Assembly: GCF_019977235.1 (NCBI RefSeq)
Contig: NZ_AP024646.1
Location: forward strand, 5,084,001 to 5,148,000
Source: Arthrobacter sp. StoSoilB5
GTDB lineage: Bacteria > Actinomycetota > Actinomycetes > Actinomycetales > Micrococcaceae
Length of the DNA stretch: 64,000 bases
Direction of reading: 5' to 3'
The position numbers and the translations under genes were made by a program. This document shows positions 56,137-62,815 of the stretch, one piece after another. The first letter of the stretch is position 1; every line of letters starts with the position of its first letter. The notes below the pieces were generated by a model. The model searched no databases and was not told the origin of the DNA. It worked only from the letters and a program-made list of their open reading frames with translations.

Positions 56137-56991
56137 TTAGGCGTTGGCGTGGACCGGCGCGACCGGGGCGTGGATCCGGAACTTGTTTGCCAGCTGGCCG
56201 ATGCCATCGATTTCGGTGGTGAGGACGTCTCCGTCGATCAGGAAACGCGGTGGGGTCATGCCCATCCCGACTCCCCCGGGCGTTCCCGTGAGGACGAGGT
56301 CGCCGGGGCGCAGGGTGGTGAACTGGGAAATGTAGGAAAGGAGCTTCGCGGGGCCGAACACCAGGGTGCTCGTGTTGCCGCGCTGGACGAGTTCGCCGTT
56401 GACGTAGCCGCGGACCTCAAAGCTCTGGCCTGCTTCGTCCGCAGTCAGCATCACCGGGCCTACCGGCGTCGTGCGGTCAAAAGCCTTGCCCTGGAACCAC
56501 TGCAGCGTCCGGTTCTGCCAGTCGCGCATGGAGACGTCGTTGGCAACCGTGTAGCCGGCGATTGCCGCGCGGGCTTGGTTTTCGTCGGCGCGGGACAGTT
56601 CAGAACCCACGACGACGGCGAGCTCGGCTTCCCAGTCGACGCGGCCGCTGCCGTGGACTTCTACGGGGTCGGTAGCGCCCACCAGGGTGTCCGCGTACTT
56701 GGCGAAAAGGGTGGGGTACTCAGGAAGTTCTCGGCCCATTTCCTGGATGTGGTCCCCATAGTTCAGTCCGCAGCAAATGACCTTGCCTGCGCGGGGCAGG
56801 AGCGGTGCGAAGTCAGCGCCGGTGATGACCGAGCCCTCGGATGCTTGCGCTTCCTGCACGATCGTCCGCCACTCCGGCAGGGCCAGGAGCGCGCCGACGT
56901 CAGTGGCCGGCAGCGCAAGGTACGTGTCCGCGCCCGTGGCGAGTGCCGCCGTCGTACTTCCGCCGGAGGTTCGCAGGGTGGCAAGTTTCAT
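56137..56991 (-). CDS. Fumarylacetoacetate hydrolase-family enzyme
   Basis: A 284-residue FAH-fold enzyme. CGLNYGDHIQEMG and the metal-binding VDWEAELAVVVG (Glu121, Glu123) and ANDVSMRDWQ (Asp) are present, followed by TGTPGGVGMGMTPP. These features suit fumarylpyruvate/maleylpyruvate hydrolases or 2-oxo-hydratase relatives. GAAGGAGCACAACCC precedes the ATG at 56989-56991; nearly the same leader precedes the oxygenase gene at 52985. It is the first gene of the minus-strand operon and probably splits the ring-opened acid. Divergent from a RidA-like gene across 134 bases. Confidence 0.9.
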   Translation of the reverse strand: MKLATLRTSGGSTTAALATGADTYLALPATDVGALLALPEWRTIVQEAQASEGSVITGADFAPLLPRAGKVICCGLNYGDHIQEMGRELPEYPTLFAKYADTLVGATDPVEVHGSGRVDWEAELAVVVGSELSRADENQARAAIAGYTVANDVSMRDWQNRTLQWFQGKAFDRTTPVGPVMLTADEAGQSFEVRGYVNGELVQRGNTSTLVFGPAKLLSYISQFTTLRPGDLVLTGTPGGVGMGMTPPRFLIDGDVLTTEIDGIGQLANKFRIHAPVAPVHANA

Positions 56992-57125
56992 GGGTTGTGC
57001 TCCTTCGAGTTCTAATGTGTCGACTTTTTTACGATCGTCACATATGCTCAACGTAGCACGGCAGAAATGATCTGCACAGAGGCATTTCAAAAGTTTTTGC
57101 AGTTGCCACAACAAGGAGGAACAGC

Positions 57126-57524
57126 ATGAGCCACAAGACAATCAACCCTGAGTCGCTCCCCAAGCCGTCCGGTTTTGCCCACGGCAGGCTTGCCGGCAAC
57201 ACGGTGTTCCTGGGTGGACAGACGGCCTTGGACAAGAACATGAACATCGTGCCGGGCGGCATCGTGGAGCAGTTCACGCAGGCGTTCTCCAACGTCCTCA
57301 CCACCTTGCGCGAGGCCGGGGGACAGCCCGAGGACCTGGTCAACGTGACCATCTACCTCACGGACGTGGACGATTACATGGCGAACGGCCGCGAGATCGG
57401 ACGGATCTGGCGCGAAATGGCTGGTTCACAGTACCCGGCGATGGCTGGAATCGGTGTCACCCGGCTGTGGCAGAAAGAAGCCATGATCGAAATCCAGGGC
57501 ATCGCGGTCATTCCGGAGCGCTAA
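57126..57524 (+). CDS. RidA-like protein lacking the catalytic arginine
   Basis: A 132-residue YjgF/YER057c/UK114-family protein (LFLGGQTALD, EQFTQAFSNVL, IEIQGIAV). In active RidA imine deaminases an arginine (Arg105 in E. coli) lies in PARS; here the segment reads YPAMAGIG with Met106 at that position, while Glu122 (IEIQG) is kept. Hence it belongs to the Rid subgroups without proven deaminase activity. AAGGAGG precedes the ATG. It is divergent from the FAH-family gene and may act on an enamine intermediate of the aryl-CoA route or have another role. Confidence 0.85.
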   Translation: MSHKTINPESLPKPSGFAHGRLAGNTVFLGGQTALDKNMNIVPGGIVEQFTQAFSNVLTTLREAGGQPEDLVNVTIYLTDVDDYMANGREIGRIWREMAGSQYPAMAGIGVTRLWQKEAMIEIQGIAVIPER

Positions 57525-57553
57525 ATAGCCGGATTTTGGGGCACGATGTCCCT

Positions 57554-57898
57554 ATGGGAACCGTCACCGAATACTTGGAGAACGTCAGCCAGGGCAACCG
57601 CGAAATCCTGGAGCGGGTTGTAGCGATCGCGCGTGAACTTGCCCCGGACGCCGAGGAAGGCACCAGCTACGGCATGCCTGCTTTGCTTGTGGACGGCAAG
57701 GGCTTCGTGAGCGTACTCGAAACCAAGAACCACCTTGCGCTGTACCCGTTTAGCGGGCAGATCCTGCCGGAGATGTCGGAGGAGCTGGGCGGCTATTCGT
57801 GGTCGCCCGGGACATTGCGGTTTTCGGCGGACAACCCTGTTCCGGACTCCATGGTTCGGCGGATTCTTGAGACGCGGCTGGCAGCGATCCGGAAGTAG
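57554..57898 (+). CDS. DUF1801/YdhG-like protein
   Basis: A 114-residue protein of the DUF1801 type (YdhG-like fold), with TVTEYLENV, SYGMPALLVDGKGFVS and the NHLALYPFSG strand; the C-terminal TLRFSADNPVPD is typical. Function is not known in the family (iron-chaperone-like relatives exist). The ATG at 57554-57556 lies 30 bases after the RidA-like stop, so the two may be co-transcribed. Confidence 0.8.
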   Translation: MGTVTEYLENVSQGNREILERVVAIARELAPDAEEGTSYGMPALLVDGKGFVSVLETKNHLALYPFSGQILPEMSEELGGYSWSPGTLRFSADNPVPDSMVRRILETRLAAIRK

Positions 57899-57910
57899 GT
57901 GCCCCGCTTA

Positions 57911-57976
57911 CCCAACTGGGTCGCAGATGAGGTCGTTTTGAGCGCTCAAAACGACCTCATCTGCGACTTACTTGGG
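57911..57976. repeat. 66-bp palindromic element, copy 1
   Basis: Starts CCCAACTGGGTCGCA and ends TGCGACTTACTTGGG. The core 57920-57967 is a perfect 48-bp palindrome (24-bp arms, no loop) around AGCGCT; outer ACCCAA/TTGGGT arms pair beyond four-base internal bulges. It sits between the convergent DUF1801 and IclR genes, ending one base before the IclR stop codon, and can serve as a two-way terminator. A second element of equal length and like ends is at 61521. Confidence 0.85.
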
Positions 57977-58780
57977 TTAATGCTTGGCGGAGACGTCTTG
58001 GGAGATGGCGTTGGCCGTGGTTACTACAGCTTCGCGGACCGACTCGAGATACTTGTCCGGGTCTGGTTGCGCCGCTACCGCTTGGGCCTGCAGGGACACG
58101 TTGATGGCGGCGACGTTGTCGCCGTTGTTGTGGTTCCACACCGGCGCCGCGATGGACATGAGCCCGATTTCCAGTTCCTGGTCCAGCAGGCACCAGCCTT
58201 GCGCACGGACGCGCTCGACGGCGGACCTCAAGTCTGACGCGCTGGCTACGGTTCGTGGCGTGATGGGCTTGAGTTCGACGCTGGCCAGGTATGCCTCAAG
58301 CTTGGCCTGCGGCAATCCGGCGAGCAGCACGCGACCCATGGACGTGGCGTACGCAGGGAAGCGGGTGCCGACGGTGATCCCGACGTTCATGATCCTGCGG
58401 GTGGCGACGCGGGCCACGTAGAAGATGTCCGGACCGTCCAGGACCGCGGCGGACGTGGACTCCCCCAATTTCAAGCTCAGTTGCTCCAGATGCGGCTGGG
58501 CCAATTGCGGCAAGGAGAGCGCCGAAAGGTAGGAGTACCCGAGCTGCAAAACCTTGGCTGTTAGCGCGAAGGTCTTGCCATCCGTGCGGACGTAGCCGAG
58601 CTCAACAAGGGTGTGCAGGAACCTCCGGGCCGTGGCGCGGGTCAGGTCAGTGCGGGCAGCGACTTCGCTGAGGGTCATGACCGGGTTGTTCGCGTCGAAC
58701 GCCCGGATCACGGCCAGACCCCTGGCCAACGACTGCACGTACTGGTCGCTGGCCTGCGGGGTAACTGCAGAATCGGTCAT
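57977..58780 (-). CDS. pcaR: IclR-family regulator, PcaR-like
   Basis: A 267-residue IclR regulator with a winged helix (about 15-75, TLSEVAARTDLTRATARRFLHTL) and effector domain (about 90-255; ATRRIMNVGITVGTRFPAYATSMGRVLL, WCLLDQELEIGLMSIAAPV) that match the PcaR/PobR branch. I chose the ATG at 58778-58780. It follows the pcaI-J genes in the same direction and likely controls them in response to beta-ketoadipate or protocatechuate. The 145-base gap to pcaJ holds a long inverted repeat. Confidence 0.88.
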   Translation of the reverse strand: MTDSAVTPQASDQYVQSLARGLAVIRAFDANNPVMTLSEVAARTDLTRATARRFLHTLVELGYVRTDGKTFALTAKVLQLGYSYLSALSLPQLAQPHLEQLSLKLGESTSAAVLDGPDIFYVARVATRRIMNVGITVGTRFPAYATSMGRVLLAGLPQAKLEAYLASVELKPITPRTVASASDLRSAVERVRAQGWCLLDQELEIGLMSIAAPVWNHNNGDNVAAINVSLQAQAVAAQPDPDKYLESVREAVVTTANAISQDVSAKH

Positions 58781-58800
58781 GGTTACCAATCCTAGGGTGC

Positions 58801-58915
58801 GTTGCGGGGCCCACTCTGCATCCCCACCGCCTCCCTAACCTCGCAAGCTCGGCCAGGGAACCCGGGCGATGTGGGCCCTGCTAGGGCAATAACCACGCAG
58901 AGCGGGCCCCACAAC
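58801..58915. repeat. 19-base inverted repeat in the pcaJ-pcaR gap
   Basis: GTTGCGGGGCCCACTCTGC at 58801-58819 pairs with the complement at 58897-58915 with two mismatches that are G-T type, enclosing 77 bases that hold further GC-rich partial hairpins. It may end the pca transcript before pcaR or be a degenerate member of the local palindromic elements. Confidence 0.55.
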
Positions 58916-58925
58916 GGGAGGAGGG

Positions 58926-59594
58926 TTAGGCGCCGGGCTTCAGGGGCAGGGGTACGAGTTCCTGGATTTCCTCGAAGGTGCAGCCGAACGTCTCGCGGAC
59001 TGTGACGCCGTCGGGTCCTGTGAGGAAAACGGCTTTGTCGGTGTACACGCGGGTCACGCATCCGACGCCGGTGAGCGGGTAGGTGCACTGGTCCACGAGC
59101 TTGGACACGCCCTCGCGCGTCAACAGGGTCATCATCACGAACACGTCCTTGGCGCCGGTGGCGAGGTCCATCGCACCACCGACGGCGGGGATGGCGTCCG
59201 GGGCTCCGGTGTGCCAGTTGGCGAGGTCGCCGGTGGCGGATACCTGGAACGCGCCGAGGACGCAGATATCCAAGTGCCCGCCGCGCATGATCGCGAACGA
59301 GTCAGCGTGGTGGAAGTAGGAGGCCCCTGGCAGTTCGGTGACAGGGATCTTGCCTGCGTTGATCAGGTCGCCGTCGATCTGGTCGCCCTCAGCGGCGGGG
59401 CCCATGCCGAGCATCCCGTTCTCCGTGTGGAGCGTGATGTTCTGTTCCTCGGTGAGGTAGTTGGACACAAGAGTGGGCTGGCCGATGCCCAGGTTCACGA
59501 ACGAACCGGGGGCGATGTCGCGGGCCACCAACTGGGCGAGTTCGTCGCGGCCAAGCGGCTTCTCGGACGTCTGGATGCTTGTCTGGGTGCTCAT
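58926..59594 (-). CDS. pcaJ: 3-oxoadipate CoA-transferase, beta subunit
   Basis: A 222-residue CoA-transferase subunit B. The catalytic glutamate lies in LHTENGMLGMGP, with NLGIGQPTLVSNYL and GGAMDLATGAKDV. It transfers CoA from succinyl-CoA to beta-ketoadipate with PcaI. The ATG at 59592-59594 lies two bases after the pcaI stop. Confidence 0.95.
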   Translation of the reverse strand: MSTQTSIQTSEKPLGRDELAQLVARDIAPGSFVNLGIGQPTLVSNYLTEEQNITLHTENGMLGMGPAAEGDQIDGDLINAGKIPVTELPGASYFHHADSFAIMRGGHLDICVLGAFQVSATGDLANWHTGAPDAIPAVGGAMDLATGAKDVFVMMTLLTREGVSKLVDQCTYPLTGVGCVTRVYTDKAVFLTGPDGVTVRETFGCTFEEIQELVPLPLKPGA

Positions 59595-59596
59595 GA

Positions 59597-60280
59597 TCAG
59601 GCCACCTGTTCTGCGCTGGAACCGCCGACGCGGACCACACTGTTGACGTAAATCCCCGGCGTCACCACGTTCTCCGGGTCCAGAGAACCCGTAGGGACGA
59701 TCTCGGAGACCTGGACGATCGTGTGCTTGGCAGCGGCGGCCATGATGGGGCCGAAGTTCCGGGCAGTCTTGCGGTACACGAGGTTTCCCTTGCCGTCCGC
59801 CTTGAGTGCCTTGATGAGGGCGACGTCGGCATGGATGGGCGTCTCGAACACCTGCCACTTCCCGTCCAGGAAACGGGTTTCTTTACCTTCGGCCAAGGTG
59901 GTGCCGTAGCCGGTGGGCGTGAAGAACCCGCCGATTCCGGCACCGGCGGCGCGGATGCGCTCGGCCAGGTTGCCCTGCGGGACGAGTTCCAGCTCGATCT
60001 CGCCCGCGTGGTATTTGGCGTCGAAGTGCCAGGAATCGGACTGTCTCGGGAAGGAACAGATCATTTTGCGGACGCGGCCTTCCTTGATCAGCAACGCGAG
60101 GCCTTGGTCGCCTTGGCCGGCGTTGTTGTTGACCACGGTCAGGTCCTTCGCGCCGCAATCCATCAGCGCATCGATCAGTTCGAACGGCTGCCCGGCGTTG
60201 CCGAACCCTCCGATCATCACCGTGGAACCGTCCTGGATGCCAGCGACAGCTTCGCCAACAGTGTCAATGAAATTCAACAT
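59597..60280 (-). CDS. pcaI: 3-oxoadipate CoA-transferase, alpha subunit
   Basis: A 227-residue subunit A. GSTVMIGGFGNAGQPFELIDAL binds CoA; NNNAGQGDQGLALL, SFPRQSDSWHFDAKYHAGEIELELVPQG and GFFTPTGYGT are family segments. The ATG at 60278-60280 is five bases after the pcaF stop. Gene order F-I-J is that of the beta-ketoadipate set. Confidence 0.95.
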   Translation of the reverse strand: MLNFIDTVGEAVAGIQDGSTVMIGGFGNAGQPFELIDALMDCGAKDLTVVNNNAGQGDQGLALLIKEGRVRKMICSFPRQSDSWHFDAKYHAGEIELELVPQGNLAERIRAAGAGIGGFFTPTGYGTTLAEGKETRFLDGKWQVFETPIHADVALIKALKADGKGNLVYRKTARNFGPIMAAAAKHTIVQVSEIVPTGSLDPENVVTPGIYVNSVVRVGGSSAEQVA

Positions 60281-60285
60281 GAGCT

Positions 60286-61500
60286 TTAGCCCTTCACCGA
60301 AGCGGTTACATTTTCGAGCACCACGGCCAGGCCCTGCCCAACACCGATGCAGATCGCCGCGACACCCCACCGCTGGCCGGAAGCCTGCAGCGACCGGGCC
60401 AGCGTGCCGAGGATGCGGGTACCGGAGGCACCGAGCGGGTGGCCCATCGCGATCGCGCCGCCGTGACGGTTCACGATGGACGGGTCAATCCCCCACGCGT
60501 CAACGCACGCCAGCGACTGCGCGGCGAACGCTTCATTAAGTTCGACGGCGCCAACCTGGTCCCAGCCGATGCCTGCCTTCGCGAGGGCCTTGTTCGCGGC
60601 CTCCACCGGGGCGAACCCGAAGAACTGGGGATCGTTGCCATGCGCACCCCGGCCCGCGATCCGCGCCAACGGCTCAAGGCCAAGAATCCCAGCAGCAGCC
60701 TCAGAGCCAATCCACGCCGCCGAAGCACCATCGGACAAGGGCGACGCATTCCCGGCGGTGACCGTACCGCCGTCGGGCCCGTCAGCTTCAGGACGGAAGA
60801 CTGTCTTCAAACCAGCAAGCTTCTCCGCGGAAGAACCCGCACGGATGCCTTCATCCCGCACCAGATCGGTGCCCGGCACCGCAGAAACCAGCGAATCGTA
60901 GAAGCCTTCGTTCCACGCGGCGTCGGCCAGATTGTGGGAGTCTGCAGCGAACTGGTCCTGGCGCTCTCGCGTGATGCCGTATTTCTCGCGCAACCGTTCC
61001 GTGGCCTCGCCCAGGGAGATGGTCCAGTCCTTGTTCATGGACGGGTTCACCAGTCGCCAACCCAGCGTGGTGGAGGCCAGGGTCATGTCACCGGCGGGGT
61101 AGGGCTTGGAGGTCTTGGGAAGCACCCAAGGCGCACGGCTCATGGACTCGGCGCCGCCCACCAGGATCACATCCGCATCCCCGGCGTTGATCTGGCGGGA
61201 CGCGATGATTGCCGCGTCCAACGACGAACCACAGAGACGGTTGACAGTTGTGCCCGGGATGGAGACGGGCAGGCCTGCCAGCAGGGTAGCCATCCGGGCG
61301 ACGTTGCGGTTTTCCTCACCGGCACCGTTGGCGTTGCCGAACACCACCTCGTCGATCCGCTCAACATCCAATTCCGGGGCCCTGCGAACAGATTCGCGGA
61401 CCACGTGCGCTGCGAGATCATCGGGACGGACTGCGGCAAGGCCGGAGCCGAACTTACCAAAGGGTGTGCGTACGGCGTCGTACACAAAAGCCTGGTTCAT
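60286..61500 (-). CDS. pcaF: 3-oxoadipyl-CoA thiolase
   Basis: A 404-residue thiolase that cleaves beta-ketoadipyl-CoA to succinyl-CoA and acetyl-CoA. The active Cys90 lies in NRLCGSSLDA, the His in NRHGGAIAMGHPLGASG and the second Cys in AICIGVGQG. EENRNVARMATLLAGLP is typical of PcaF/PaaJ rather than acetoacetyl-CoA thiolases. The ATG at 61498-61500 with AAGAG upstream. A 66-bp palindrome separates it from pcaC. Confidence 0.95.
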   Translation of the reverse strand: MNQAFVYDAVRTPFGKFGSGLAAVRPDDLAAHVVRESVRRAPELDVERIDEVVFGNANGAGEENRNVARMATLLAGLPVSIPGTTVNRLCGSSLDAAIIASRQINAGDADVILVGGAESMSRAPWVLPKTSKPYPAGDMTLASTTLGWRLVNPSMNKDWTISLGEATERLREKYGITRERQDQFAADSHNLADAAWNEGFYDSLVSAVPGTDLVRDEGIRAGSSAEKLAGLKTVFRPEADGPDGGTVTAGNASPLSDGASAAWIGSEAAAGILGLEPLARIAGRGAHGNDPQFFGFAPVEAANKALAKAGIGWDQVGAVELNEAFAAQSLACVDAWGIDPSIVNRHGGAIAMGHPLGASGTRILGTLARSLQASGQRWGVAAICIGVGQGLAVVLENVTASVKG

Positions 61501-61520
61501 GGGGTTTCTCTTTTCTACTG

Positions 61521-61586
61521 CCCAACTAGGTCGCAATAGTGCGCGTTTTGGACCTTCTAAACGCGCTTAAATGCGACCTAGTTGGG
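61521..61586. repeat. 66-bp palindromic element, copy 2
   Basis: CCCAACTAGGTCGCA (61521-61535) pairs perfectly over 15 bases with 61572-61586; an inner GCGCGTTT/AAACGCGC stem follows. Same length and same ends as copy 1 at 57911. Its right end overlaps the last codons of pcaC and supplies their Pro-Asn-stop. Confidence 0.85.
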
Positions 61587-62015
61587 TTCGTTGGCGTCGA
61601 TTTCGGCGAATACTTTCTGGGCCGTCTTGAAGGCCGAATTGGCCGACGGCACGCTGCAATAGATGGCGGTCTGCAGCAGGATTTCCTTGATTTCGTCCCT
61701 GCTCAGGCCGTTGTTGAGGGCCGCCCGGACGTGCATGGCGAGCTCCTCCCAGTGACCGTGTGCCACCAGCGCCGTGAGAGTGACAGCGGAGCGCATTTGC
61801 CGGCTAAGACCGGGCCGAGTCCAAATACCACCCCAGGCGATCCTGGTGATCATGTCCTGATAGTCCTCGGTAAAGGAATCCTTGTTGGCGTTCGCCCGGT
61901 CCACATGCTCATTGCCGAGCACTTCGCGTCGAACCACCATGCCGGCGTCGTAAATGTCCTGCGCGGTCGCTTCCGGCTGAACGGCACCATTCCGTTCGGC
62001 AGACAAAGAGCTCAT
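61578..62015 (-). CDS. pcaC: 4-carboxymuconolactone decarboxylase
   Basis: A 145-residue AhpD-fold protein. REVLGNEHVDRANANKD, FQDMITRIAWGGIWTRPGL-like segment and CSVPSANSAFKTAQKVF are PcaC features. The start overlaps the pcaD stop (ATGA). In many actinobacteria pcaC and pcaD are fused as pcaL; here they are separate genes. The last residues (EPN) and the stop codon fall inside palindromic element copy 2. Confidence 0.94.
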   Translation of the reverse strand: MSSLSAERNGAVQPEATAQDIYDAGMVVRREVLGNEHVDRANANKDSFTEDYQDMITRIAWGGIWTRPGLSRQMRSAVTLTALVAHGHWEELAMHVRAALNNGLSRDEIKEILLQTAIYCSVPSANSAFKTAQKVFAEIDANEPN

Positions 62016-62815
62016 CGTCCGTTCTCCTTCATGAAAGTCCGCATCAAATCGGCCACAACGGCCGGTGCCTCTGCGGGCGCAAGGTGGGCGACGCCGTCGA
62101 GCGCTTCCACCACAGCGAAACCACCGCCGGACCGAACACCGGCAGCGACCTCCTCCGCGAACGACGGCGGCGCAACCGAATCCTCGACGCCGGCGATCGC
62201 CTGGGTGGGAACGGTGATGCTGCCGAGCTGCTCGCGGACGTCGAACCCGGCGAGGGCTTCGCAGCAGAACGAGTAGCTGAAGCGGTCGGAGTCGCGGAGG
62301 GCGTGCAGGAGGCGGCTGCTGACCTCGGGTTGGCGATCCATGAATCCGGCAGCGAACCAGCGCTGCGCCGAACCCTGGATCATCACCGGTGTTCCCTGCG
62401 CGCGTACGGTTTCGGCCCGCTCCAGCCAGCCTTCGGGAGTGCCGATCTTGGCGCCGGTGCACTGGACGGACAGGCTGCGGAGTCGGTCGCCGTGCTTGAT
62501 ACCGAGCTGCAGGCCGGTGGCGCCGCCCAGCGAGACGCCCGCGTAGTGGAAGTTCGCGCCCGGGCTGACAGAGTCAACAAGATCGACGACGGCGTCAGCC
62601 AGTTCCGCCATATCGAAACCTTCCGTGGCGGCTGGCGAGATGCCGTGGCCGGGGAGGTCCCAAGCGATGACGTCGTACTCGTCGCCCAGGAGGGCAGCGG
62701 TTTCGGTCCAGAGCACGGTGGACGTGCCCAGCGACGGGCCGACAACCAAGAGCGGCTTCGCTCCCAGTCCGCGCTGCGGGGAGAGCAGCACGGCCTTGAC
62801 AGTTGGCTTAGCCAC
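62012..62815 (-). CDS. pcaD: 3-oxoadipate enol-lactone hydrolase
   Basis: A 267-residue alpha/beta hydrolase. The nucleophile elbow is AGVSLGGA, the oxyanion region VGPSLGTSTVLW and the acid/His region near the C-terminus ends DGVAHLAPAEAP with the catalytic His. The GTG start at 62813-62815 overlaps the pcaB stop by eight bases. It opens the enol-lactone to beta-ketoadipate. Confidence 0.94.
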   Translation of the reverse strand: MAKPTVKAVLLSPQRGLGAKPLLVVGPSLGTSTVLWTETAALLGDEYDVIAWDLPGHGISPAATEGFDMAELADAVVDLVDSVSPGANFHYAGVSLGGATGLQLGIKHGDRLRSLSVQCTGAKIGTPEGWLERAETVRAQGTPVMIQGSAQRWFAAGFMDRQPEVSSRLLHALRDSDRFSYSFCCEALAGFDVREQLGSITVPTQAIAGVEDSVAPPSFAEEVAAGVRSGGGFAVVEALDGVAHLAPAEAPAVVADLMRTFMKENGR

